In this document: positions 1-5,860 of the stretch, one piece after another | How the letters are laid out: the number at the start of each line of letters is the position of its first letter | Position numbering within the stretch: position 1 is the first letter of the stretch | Origin: Lawsonibacter sp. | Lineage (GTDB): Bacteria; Bacillota; Clostridia; Oscillospirales; Oscillospiraceae | Direction of reading: 5' to 3' | Assembly: GCA_022798155.1 (NCBI GenBank) | Contig: JAAWLY010000040.1 | Span: 1-14,377 of the forward strand | DNA length: 14,377 bases | Program-made: the position numbers and the translations under genes | Notes under the pieces: model-generated | Database searches by the model: none | What the model was told of the DNA's origin: nothing | Seen by the model: the letters and a program-made list of their open reading frames with translations, nothing else

Positions 1-136
1 TTTTTCAAACTTGTGATATCTTACAAAAACGTATACCTTTCTGCAAGGACAGTCCCAGGGCAAGGCGGCTGAAACCGCTGTGCAACCCGCGGGGCGGCGG
101 AGAGAACATCTGCAGAAACCGCGTTTTTTCCGGCCC

Positions 137-185
137 GGGACCCCAAAGATGAACGCCCAAGCAGAAGGGCGGCCCCTTTGGTCCC
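137..185 (+). other. Stem-loop in leader
   Basis: GGGACC (137-142) plus AAAG (145-148) pair with CTTTGGTCCC (176-185), leaving two bulged C. An inner helix forms between CGCCC (154-158) and GGGCG (167-171). No T-run follows, so it is not a standard rho-independent terminator. It may be a structured part of the untranslated leader or of an unknown RNA. Confidence 0.5.
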
Positions 186-226
186 TATAAATGCAGAAAC
201 AATGCGGAGAAGGAGGTGCGAAAGGC

Positions 227-262
227 ATGAAGACCCCGCCGGACAGGACAGCCCTGCCGTAA
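227..262 (+). CDS. Possible 11-codon leader peptide
   Basis: A strong Shine-Dalgarno-like AAGGAGGTG (210-218) is followed by an ATG at 227 that opens an 11-codon frame reading MKTPPDRTALP and stopping at TAA (260-262). The stop codon sits at the edge of the loop of the 9-bp hairpin at 251-278, so a ribosome finishing this frame would melt that hairpin's left arm. This geometry resembles leader-peptide control, but nothing shows the peptide is made, and the SD match could be chance in a purine-rich leader. It does not resemble an amino-acid attenuator: there is no run of one codon. Confidence 0.22.
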   Translation: MKTPPDRTALP

Positions 263-278
263 GCCCCGGCGGCAGGGC
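251..278 (+). other. Perfect 9-bp hairpin in leader
   Basis: GCCCTGCCG (251-259) pairs perfectly with CGGCAGGGC (270-278) around a 10-nt loop. It lies just 5' of the first riboswitch aptamer and is followed by GG rather than a T-run, so it is unlikely to terminate transcription by itself. Confidence 0.55.
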
Positions 279-300
279 GGGGAGCACGCGTGGGGCGCTT

Positions 301-384
301 TTGGCAAACCATTGGAAACGATGGGACGCAAAGCTACGGAACTGTCGCGCTGGGACACTCCCAGCGCTATGTCCGCCGGGTTGC
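301..384 (+). promoter_or_regulatory. Cyclic di-GMP-I (GEMM-I) riboswitch aptamer, copy 1
   Basis: This carries the hallmark order of the GEMM-I aptamer. GCAAACC (304-310) is followed by a short helix ATTG/CGAT (311-314 with 319-322) capped by a GAAA tetraloop (315-318). The conserved GGGACGCAAAGC follows at 323-334. A long second hairpin comes next: CGGA 337-340 pairs with TCCG 372-375, and GCGCTGGGA 347-355 pairs perfectly with TCCCAGCGC 359-367. The segment closes with GGGTTGC (378-384), whose TTGC pairs back to GCAA 304-307. TATG at 368-371 sits where the GAAA-docking receptor is expected. Family knowledge: these aptamers bind c-di-GMP (a variant subclass binds cGAMP) and commonly control motility, adhesion and exopolysaccharide genes. 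By eye I cannot separate the two ligands. Confidence 0.87.
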
Positions 385-390
385 AATTTA

Positions 391-453
391 GCAAACCGTG
401 GGAAACTGCGGGACGCAAAGCTAATAGGGGGCTAAATCGCCGTTCCCCCCTGC
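391..453 (+). promoter_or_regulatory. Cyclic di-GMP-I (GEMM-I) riboswitch aptamer, copy 2 (short P3)
   Basis: A second copy follows only six nucleotides after the first. It has GCAAACC (391-397), helix GTGG/CTGC (398-401 with 406-409) with a GAAA loop (402-405), then GGGACGCAAAGC (410-421), identical to copy 1. The second hairpin is much shorter and different: AGGGGG (426-431) pairs with CCCCCT (446-451), and I see no TATG receptor in it. The closing strand is only TGC (451-453) pairing to GCA (391-393). An alternative pairing exists between CCCC (447-450) and GGGG (459-462), which would break this hairpin and could be part of a switch. It is a clear homologue of copy 1 in the first half and a diverged or minimal one in the second. 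Confidence 0.75.
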
Positions 454-475
454 AAAATGGGGAAAACCGCTGTCA

Positions 476-547
476 GGCGGCCACACGACGACGACATGCC
501 AGCCCGGCCGCCGGATACTTTGCATCCGAATCTGCAAAGAAAGGAAG
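476..547 (+). promoter_or_regulatory. Candidate expression platform: competing hairpins before the SD
   Basis: Between the aptamers and the start codon lie several helices. GGCGGCC (476-482) pairs with GGCCGCC (506-512). Next to it two mutually exclusive helices share bases: GGAT/ATCC (513-516 with 524-527) and CTTTGCA/TGCAAAG (518-524 with 533-539). The second ends directly against the Shine-Dalgarno AAGGAAG (541-547) of the surface-protein gene. No T-run follows any of them, so if ligand binding is read out here it would more likely be through translation initiation than termination. The pairings are visible; the switching role is inferred. Confidence 0.4.
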
Positions 548-555
548 TACAAACT

Positions 556-2886
556 ATGAAGAAAAAAACTTTGAAGCGCGCCCTCGCACTGGCCCTCTCT
601 ATGGTCATGTGTGTCGGGATGCTCCAGGTCACCGCTTTTGCTGAGGAAAGCGATGTGACTACTGAGACTGAGTCCGGTGTCACCGATACCGGTGTTGAGG
701 TCGAGGTGGAGAAATCTGAGCCTGTGGAAAATGAGGACGGCTCCACTACTGAGAGCTGGACTGCCTCCGGCGAGGATGAGAATGGTGTCACGGTCGAAAT
801 CGATGGATCCACTACGACCAAAGACACCCCGGCCGAGACCGACGATGACGGCAATGTCACCGAGCCTGGCAAGACCGAGACCACTGAGCGCGTCGACGTC
901 ACCCTGACCGAGAAGGGCGAGGAGCATGTGCAGACATCCACCGACGATCCTGTTTCCGCTCCGACGGAGAAGGAAGACATGGCGACAGCCGGTCAGTCTA
1001 GTACCAGTGTCGAGCTCAAGGGCTCCGGAACAAATGGCGGTGTCACGGTTTCCGCTGATATCGGCAATGGTCACGAAAATAATACCCGTGAGGACCACAA
1101 AGAAGTGACCATTGACTATGACGCCATCAAAGACCAGGTGGAAGGTTTGAAGCCTGACACCTCTGACTGGGGCGACCGCAAAACCGATGACAACGGCAAG
1201 GCCTACTGGGAGCAGAAGGGTTCCGCCGACAACGAGGTCATCCGGAAGACCATTGAGGAGATCACGGACACTAACGGCAACGTGATCGGCTACAAGACGA
1301 TTACGGAGACCATCCAGACCACAAAGGGAACGGAGTACGTTGAGACCGGTAAGACGGAATCTGTCGATTCCGAGGGTCTTGACCCTGTGGAGATGGAAGG
1401 TGCTGCTCAGCCGGGCAATATTCCTACCGAGGCCCCCGCTCTTCCTGAGAAACCCCAAATTGGTGATACTGTCGGCGACGAGACTGTCAAAGATGTGACT
1501 GAAAACGAGGATGGCTACACTGTCACCTACGAGAAAGTCACCGGCGATCCCGTCAGCACTCCCCGCGTAGATGCGGAGGGCAAGCCCGTGCTGGACGAGG
1601 ACGGACAGCAGATCGTGGACCTCGTGTATCCCACCGAGACCCGGACCGAAACCTTTAAGCGTGAGGAGTTCCAGGAAACTCACCAGGTTAAGGTGGAAGA
1701 GGAGCGGAAGGATACCGTCGTTGTCAACACCGTGGTTGATGTGAACAAAGTGAACATCGACAATGCCACTCTCAGGCTGGACCTGAAAATGGACGGCCCT
1801 GTGGAGGACAACAGTGAGCTTACAGACCCAGATGGAAATGCCCTTCCCGACTATTTTGATCCGGCCGAGGTGGAAGGGTTACAAGACTATCTGGATAAGA
1901 ACACGATCGGTGTAAATTTCCTTGAAGGAGCCATGGTTACAGTTGAACAGAAACGCGTTGGCAGCAACGACTACGAAGCAAGTGCAACGATTAAGTTGAA
2001 TCTCAACAAGAGCCAGCTGAACGATAGTTTTGTGCTGTCGGTAAATGGAGTCAATTACTATGTTCCCAGCGAGGCTGCCCGTGCGGACAGCAAGAATGTC
2101 CTTGAATTTGACGAAAACGGCAATGTCAAGAATATTGTGGTGAATGGTGTTACGACCGGCGCGATCAGCTTGCAGCTGACCGGCAAGCAGGAGTTCCGCT
2201 TTACTGGTGAGGACATTGGCATGGGTAGTGGAGAGGGTAGCTGTACAATTGCTTCTCCGCCGCTGGACAATCGCGTTGACCTGTCCGCCAAAATTCATGT
2301 CACCATCACCGAGATCAAGGGCGACCTTATGTACGAGCAGTTCAAAAAGGAAGAGACCAAAGAAGAGACCAAGACCTTCGAGCGGACTGACACTGTCACT
2401 GAGAATAAGTCTTCTCTGACCACTGTCATCGCTGACGCGGTAGCGGGGACGAAGGAGGATACGACTACCCAGGAGCCTCCCACTCCGGTCACGCCTCCCA
2501 CTGGCGGCGATGATCCCACGCCTCCCACCGGCGGCGATGACGGCGACGACACCCCGCCCGTGGTTGACGTGCCCGACACCGACGTGCCTCTGGTAGAGGA
2601 GCCTGTGATCGACGTGCCCGATGAGGAGGTACCTCTGGTGGACGTGCCCGACGAGGACGTGCCTCTGGTAGACGTGCCCGACGAGGACGTGCCTCTGGTG
2701 GAGGAGCCTGTGGTAGAAATCCCGGATGAGGAGGTACCCCTGGCCGAGGAGGTGGTCATCTTAGATGGTGACGTACCCCTGGCGGATGTCCCCAAGACCG
2801 GCGATATCTCCTCCCTGTGGTATCTGGCCACCCTGCTGTCCGCCTGCGGCCTGGCCGTTCTGACCCTGCGCAAAAAGGAAGGCTAA
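556..2886 (+). CDS. Sortase-anchored secreted surface protein with acidic proline-rich repeats
   Basis: The product is 776 aa. The start is ATG 556 because AAGGAAG lies 8 nt upstream and it gives a clean signal peptide: MKKK, a hydrophobic core, and a cleavage site near residue 29 (AFA/EE). An upstream in-frame ATG at 457 would bury that signal. The mature protein is very acidic and Thr/Glu-rich. Residues about 400-620 look like beta-rich modules of a family I do not recognise. Residues about 645-745 are a Pro/Asp/Glu repeat stalk. The C-terminus is a cell-wall sorting signal: VPKTGD at 745-750, a hydrophobic stretch, and the charged tail LRKKEG. It is therefore expected to be exported and linked to peptidoglycan by a sortase, and one lies two genes downstream. 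Tandem GEMM-I aptamers precede it, so dinucleotide control of adhesion or matrix formation is the natural inference. No ligand-binding domain was identified, so 'adhesin' remains a guess. Confidence 0.9.
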   Translation: MKKKTLKRALALALSMVMCVGMLQVTAFAEESDVTTETESGVTDTGVEVEVEKSEPVENEDGSTTESWTASGEDENGVTVEIDGSTTTKDTPAETDDDGNVTEPGKTETTERVDVTLTEKGEEHVQTSTDDPVSAPTEKEDMATAGQSSTSVELKGSGTNGGVTVSADIGNGHENNTREDHKEVTIDYDAIKDQVEGLKPDTSDWGDRKTDDNGKAYWEQKGSADNEVIRKTIEEITDTNGNVIGYKTITETIQTTKGTEYVETGKTESVDSEGLDPVEMEGAAQPGNIPTEAPALPEKPQIGDTVGDETVKDVTENEDGYTVTYEKVTGDPVSTPRVDAEGKPVLDEDGQQIVDLVYPTETRTETFKREEFQETHQVKVEEERKDTVVVNTVVDVNKVNIDNATLRLDLKMDGPVEDNSELTDPDGNALPDYFDPAEVEGLQDYLDKNTIGVNFLEGAMVTVEQKRVGSNDYEASATIKLNLNKSQLNDSFVLSVNGVNYYVPSEAARADSKNVLEFDENGNVKNIVVNGVTTGAISLQLTGKQEFRFTGEDIGMGSGEGSCTIASPPLDNRVDLSAKIHVTITEIKGDLMYEQFKKEETKEETKTFERTDTVTENKSSLTTVIADAVAGTKEDTTTQEPPTPVTPPTGGDDPTPPTGGDDGDDTPPVVDVPDTDVPLVEEPVIDVPDEEVPLVDVPDEDVPLVDVPDEDVPLVEEPVVEIPDEEVPLAEEVVILDGDVPLADVPKTGDISSLWYLATLLSACGLAVLTLRKKEG
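2566..2786 (+). repeat. In-frame ~30-bp repeats encoding a VPDEDVPLVD stalk
   Basis: Imperfect direct repeats encode about seven units of the type DVPDEDVPLV, some separated by EEPV. The pair at 2641-2670 and 2671-2700 differs at a single base. The array lies just before the PKTG sorting signal, the usual place of a wall-spanning stalk. Near-identical units suggest recent expansion and likely length variation between strains. Confidence 0.9.
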
Positions 2887-2923
2887 ACCGCTGTCAAGCC
2901 GGACACAAATCTCAAACCAAGCG

Positions 2924-2959
2924 AAGAGCCGGGGTCCCGCCGGGACCCCGGGCTCTTTT
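2924..2959 (+). terminator. Strong intrinsic terminator inside the surface cassette
   Basis: AAGAGCC plus GGGGTCCC (2924-2938) pairs with GGGACCCC (2942-2949) and then, after one bulged G, GGCTCTT, ending in TTTT (2956-2959). It lies between the surface-protein stop and the lipoprotein start, whose SD (2963-2969) begins within four bases of its end. I found no separate promoter between the terminator and the lipoprotein gene, so downstream expression probably depends on read-through. Confidence 0.85.
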
Positions 2960-2976
2960 GAAAGAGGGGAAAACTT

Positions 2977-4689
2977 ATGAGAGAAAAACGTCCGCGCCGG
3001 TACGCGGCGCTCTTGGTCCTCGCCCTGGTCCTGACAGGGCTGCTGTGCGCCTGCGGCGGCGGAGAAAAGGACATCACCGCCTTTCAGGAGAAGGCGGAGC
3101 TGCTGCGGGGAGAGGCTCTGGCCGACTGGGTCCGCCTGGAGCTGGGGGACGCCCCCGCCGGGTCGGCGGGGCATGTGGTCTTCCTCTCCGTCTGCGACGG
3201 CACCAGGTGCGCCAGCGTCTTTCAGGGCACCGGCGGGACCCTGGACGAGGCCTGGGACGGCGCAGTCACCAACGCCGGCGAGGCACTGAAAAAAAGCGGA
3301 CTGGCCCCCAAATGGCTCAAGGCTGACCTGGTTTACCTCTCCGGGGAGTTTTCTGCCCAGGAGCTGGAGGATGCCCTGGATTTCTCTGAGGCGGGGTTTC
3401 TCTACTATGGAGCGGCCTTTGACACCAAGTTCGAGACCGCCCTTCTGGAGGCGGAGCTCAACGCCAACCGCATCTATGACTACGAAAACAGCGGCATTGA
3501 CCTGGACGCTCTGAACGGCTACCTGAAACAGGCCGGCCGGACACCGCTCAAGGCCCTGCCGGATACATACAGGCTCTTCCGCACGGCGGGTTGGATCTGC
3601 TGCGAGGACAACGCCGTTCTGCGGGTGAGCGCCAGCGGCCTGGACTACGGCCGCCGCATCGTGGAGGACGTGACTCCCGACACGATAGTCCCCCTGATCG
3701 GCAGCGCTGCCGCCTGGTTGTCCGCCCAGGCGGACCAGAACGGCGCCCTGGACAGCGACCCCGCCCTCCACGCCCAGGCCCTTTCCGCCCTGCTCCAGGC
3801 ATACCGCCTCTCCCCCAGCCAAGCGCTGAAGGAGTGTGCCAGCAAAGCCGCCGAATACCTGACCCGTCAGGTGGTCTTCGACGACAGCGGCCGGGCCTTC
3901 CTCCGCGGAGAGGGAGAGTTTACCCTGGAGGGCGGCGCCTCCGCCCTCAGCGCCCTGGAGGAGTATATGGCGCTCTTCCAGACCGATCAGTATCTGGACC
4001 TCTGCCAGGCTTTGGGAGCGGGTATCCTCACCATGCAGGACCCCTCCAACGGCTCCTTTGTCCATACCTTGGACCCTCAATTTGCGCCCCGGGACGCATT
4101 CCGCTCCGCCGGATGGGACGGCGCCGCCCTGTACGCTCTGTGCGGCCTCTATGGGCTCACCGATGAGGATGCGTGGCTGGACGCGGTCCAATCTGCTGCC
4201 GGATACATTATTGCCGCCGATTATGCCAAATATGGCGACTCCCGTGTGGCCATAGGGATGGACAGGCTGACGGAGTATGTCCCCGCAAACGCGGATTATT
4301 ACGCCTTTGCTCTGGAGAACGGCCAGAAAAATCTGGAGGGGATTGCCAGCCTGGACACCTCCTCTCCCGCCGGCCTGGAGCTGCTTATGGCTTCCTACCG
4401 GACCTACGACCGCATGACCGGCTATGGAGGCTCCGCAGAGGGATTTCATCTGAACCTGCTGCTGAACGCGATCCGCACACGGGTCCAGCGTCAGTTGGAC
4501 GGCTTTTTCTTTCCGGAATATGCCATGTATATGGCCGAGCCTCAGGCTGTCTTGGGCGCCTTTATGACCCGTGAGGAAGGCTTTGCCATCCGCAAAGAGG
4601 TGCTCTGCCGCCATATCAGCGGATATGCGCTGTATTGCGGCAGTTATGAGCAGCTGCTTGCCGACGGCCTGAATGATGGGACAAATTAA
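2977..4689 (+). CDS. Lipoprotein of unrecognised family, C-terminal alpha/alpha-toroid-like
   Basis: The product is 570 aa, with ATG 2977 behind GAGGGGAAAACTT. The N-terminus is a lipoprotein signal: basic MREKRPRR, a hydrophobic core, and lipobox L-C-A-C with the lipidated Cys at residue 26, so it should sit on the outer face of the membrane. Residues about 60-200 form a mixed alpha/beta region that I cannot name. From about residue 230 to 560 the sequence is regular amphipathic helices with GG/SG turns and aromatic residues, such as ALHAQALSALLQAY and SAGWDGAALYALCGLYG. That pattern is typical of alpha/alpha toroid folds (six-hairpin glycosidase, epimerase or prenyltransferase-like). No catalytic motif could be assigned. 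It lies between a sortase substrate and the sortase, with the sortase SD starting at its stop codon, so a role in surface-protein maturation or wall or polysaccharide processing is plausible but unproven. Confidence 0.82.
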   Translation: MREKRPRRYAALLVLALVLTGLLCACGGGEKDITAFQEKAELLRGEALADWVRLELGDAPAGSAGHVVFLSVCDGTRCASVFQGTGGTLDEAWDGAVTNAGEALKKSGLAPKWLKADLVYLSGEFSAQELEDALDFSEAGFLYYGAAFDTKFETALLEAELNANRIYDYENSGIDLDALNGYLKQAGRTPLKALPDTYRLFRTAGWICCEDNAVLRVSASGLDYGRRIVEDVTPDTIVPLIGSAAAWLSAQADQNGALDSDPALHAQALSALLQAYRLSPSQALKECASKAAEYLTRQVVFDDSGRAFLRGEGEFTLEGGASALSALEEYMALFQTDQYLDLCQALGAGILTMQDPSNGSFVHTLDPQFAPRDAFRSAGWDGAALYALCGLYGLTDEDAWLDAVQSAAGYIIAADYAKYGDSRVAIGMDRLTEYVPANADYYAFALENGQKNLEGIASLDTSSPAGLELLMASYRTYDRMTGYGGSAEGFHLNLLLNAIRTRVQRQLDGFFFPEYAMYMAEPQAVLGAFMTREEGFAIRKEVLCRHISGYALYCGSYEQLLADGLNDGTN

Positions 4690-4702
4690 GGGGGATGTGC
4701 TT

Positions 4703-5500
4703 ATGAAGCCGTATGCGCGCAGAAATAAAAGGTTGTACCGTTTGACGGTCCTGATTTTGTCGCTGGTCCTGGTGGCCGGCGGAGGCTATCTTGCGTGGAA
4801 ACATATGGATTACCAAAAGGGCGCGGCGGATTACGCGGAGGCGGTGGAAACTGCCGCCGTCCCCCGGCTGGAGGCGGTCCCTGTACCGGAGCGGGGGAAG
4901 GCGGCTGCCCCGGACCCCAACCTCGGCCTGTTGGCAGAGGTGGACCTGGACAGCTTGCGGGAGGTCAACAAGGATGTGCTGGGCTGGATCGTCATCCCGG
5001 ATACGGTCCTGTCCTACCCGCTGGTACAGTACGAGGATAACCAGTATTACTTAAACCATACCTGGCAGGACAAACGCAGCTCGGTGGGGGCTATCTTCAT
5101 GGAGTGTAAATGCGCTCCTGATTTCAGTGACTTCAACACCATCATCTACGGCCACCGGATGAACAATGAATCTATGTTTGGAGTTCTGCACAACTATAAA
5201 GAGGAGGATTTTTGGCGGGACCACCCCACTGTCTACGTGGTGACGGACGGCGGCGTCCAGGTATACGATATCTACGCCGCCTTTGAGGTGGGCATCCGGG
5301 AGATCATCTACCACTTGGACGTCAAGGAGAGGGATCAGAAGCAGGAATTCATTGACTTTGGCCTGGAGCACTCCGTCATCAGCACAGGGATCGTCCCCGC
5401 CGCAGAGGGCCAGATGCTGACCCTGTCCACCTGTACCGACCAGGGCCACGCTACCCGGTGGGTGGTTCAGGCGGTTTTACGGGAGGCAAAAGAAAGCTGA
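4703..5500 (+). CDS. srtB: Class B sortase
   Basis: The product is 265 aa. ATG 4703 is chosen over the in-frame ATGs at 4673 and 4676 because AAGGGGG (4688-4694) precedes it at good spacing and the product then begins MKPYARRNKR followed by a membrane anchor (about residues 11-32). The sortase domain spans about 80-262. Conserved features are visible: GWIVIPDT (about 94-101), NQYYLNHT (113-120), YGHRMNN with catalytic His151, TLSTC with nucleophile Cys244, and Arg252 eight residues later. The length, the YGHRM block and the single N-terminal anchor fit class B. The reaction is cleavage of a sorting motif between Thr and Gly and transfer of the protein to peptidoglycan. The likely substrate is the PKTG protein encoded at 556-2886. 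Its SD overlaps the stop codon of the lipoprotein gene, implying translational coupling. Confidence 0.93.
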   Translation: MKPYARRNKRLYRLTVLILSLVLVAGGGYLAWKHMDYQKGAADYAEAVETAAVPRLEAVPVPERGKAAAPDPNLGLLAEVDLDSLREVNKDVLGWIVIPDTVLSYPLVQYEDNQYYLNHTWQDKRSSVGAIFMECKCAPDFSDFNTIIYGHRMNNESMFGVLHNYKEEDFWRDHPTVYVVTDGGVQVYDIYAAFEVGIREIIYHLDVKERDQKQEFIDFGLEHSVISTGIVPAAEGQMLTLSTCTDQGHATRWVVQAVLREAKES

Positions 5501-5718
5501 GAGCTCCCTTATCCGTCTGCAAATATCTGCCAAGTGTCTACCGCTGCAATTTTTGGATATAGAGATGGGCAAAACCCATAGGACAAAGAGCGCATTTAGA
5601 GCGTGTGCTGGAAGGATATGCGGCAGACAAAAAAGCACACGATAAACAGGCAGTCCAAAATAGAGGAGGACATTGGGGATGTTTTGAAAGGGATGAGGAT
5701 ACCATTTGCAGGCATCAA
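5501..5718. other. Gene-free spacer after the sortase
   Basis: No supported gene. The stretch is visibly more A/T-rich than its surroundings. It contains ATGGG/CCCAT (5565-5569 with 5575-5579), a small perfect hairpin, and CGTGTGCT/AGCACACG (5602-5609 with 5634-5641), an 8-bp inverted repeat with a 24-nt loop. A good SD-like AGAGGAGGA (5662-5670) leads only to an ATG whose second codon is followed by a stop. It may be the decayed remnant of a gene or the structured 3' end of the sortase transcript. Confidence 0.4.
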
Positions 5719-5749
5719 AAGCCTGAGGCAGCCGCCTCAGGCTTTTTTT
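5719..5749 (+). terminator. Intrinsic terminator closing the sortase cassette
   Basis: AAGCCTGAGGC (5719-5729) pairs perfectly with GCCTCAGGCTT (5734-5744) around a four-base loop, followed by T to 5749. It is a textbook rho-independent terminator lying before the DUF4317 promoter. Confidence 0.95.
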
Positions 5750-5774
5750 GTCGATAACTTTCCTGTCCTGGCGA

Positions 5775-5803
5775 TTGCATTTCCCCTCCGCGTCCGCTAA
5801 AAT
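5775..5803 (+). promoter_or_regulatory. Sigma-A promoter of the DUF4317 gene
   Basis: TTGCAT (5775-5780), a 17-nt spacer and TAAAAT (5798-5803). Transcription should start near 5810, making a leader of about 50 nt to the ATG at 5861. Confidence 0.7.
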
Positions 5804-5860
5804 AGAGGGTGCGTGCCTGTCCCCAAGACAGCGTGCAATTTTTACAAAGTGAGGTACCCT

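Larger units (their letters stand above)
1..290 (+). other. Upstream part of the long structured 5' leader, no convincing gene
   Basis: No protein of normal size is supported in this stretch. It precedes the two riboswitch aptamers and is rich in short inverted repeats (137-185 and 251-278 are listed separately; CTGCA at 41-45 can also pair with TGCAG at 111-115). The only promoter-like sequence is TTGTGA at 11-16 followed, after a short 15-nt spacer, by TATACC at 32-37. If that promoter is real, the leader of the surface-protein gene would be about 510 nt long. The promoter could equally lie left of the window. I cannot assign the 41-130 segment to any riboswitch class I know. Confidence 0.4.

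Noticed and set aside
11..37. Promoter TTGTGA-15-TATACC for the surface cassette
   Set aside because: The spacer is too short and both boxes are weak, so it is mentioned only as a possibility and not called as a feature.
421..1683. 420-residue open frame on the minus strand
   Set aside because: It is antisense to the surface-protein gene, whose signal peptide, repeats and sorting signal are convincing. Stop-poor antisense frames are common opposite GA-rich coding sequence.
2641..2700. Tandem 30-bp repeats as a possible CRISPR array
   Set aside because: The units are contiguous without spacers and remain in frame, encoding a protein stalk.
2761..4614. 617-residue open frame on the minus strand
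   Set aside because: Antisense to the lipoprotein gene; it crosses the intergenic terminator and has no family-like features or SD.
5603..5800. 65-residue plus-strand frame in the spacer after the sortase
   Set aside because: It reads straight through the intrinsic terminator at 5719-5749 and into the next promoter, and starts at GTG without an SD.
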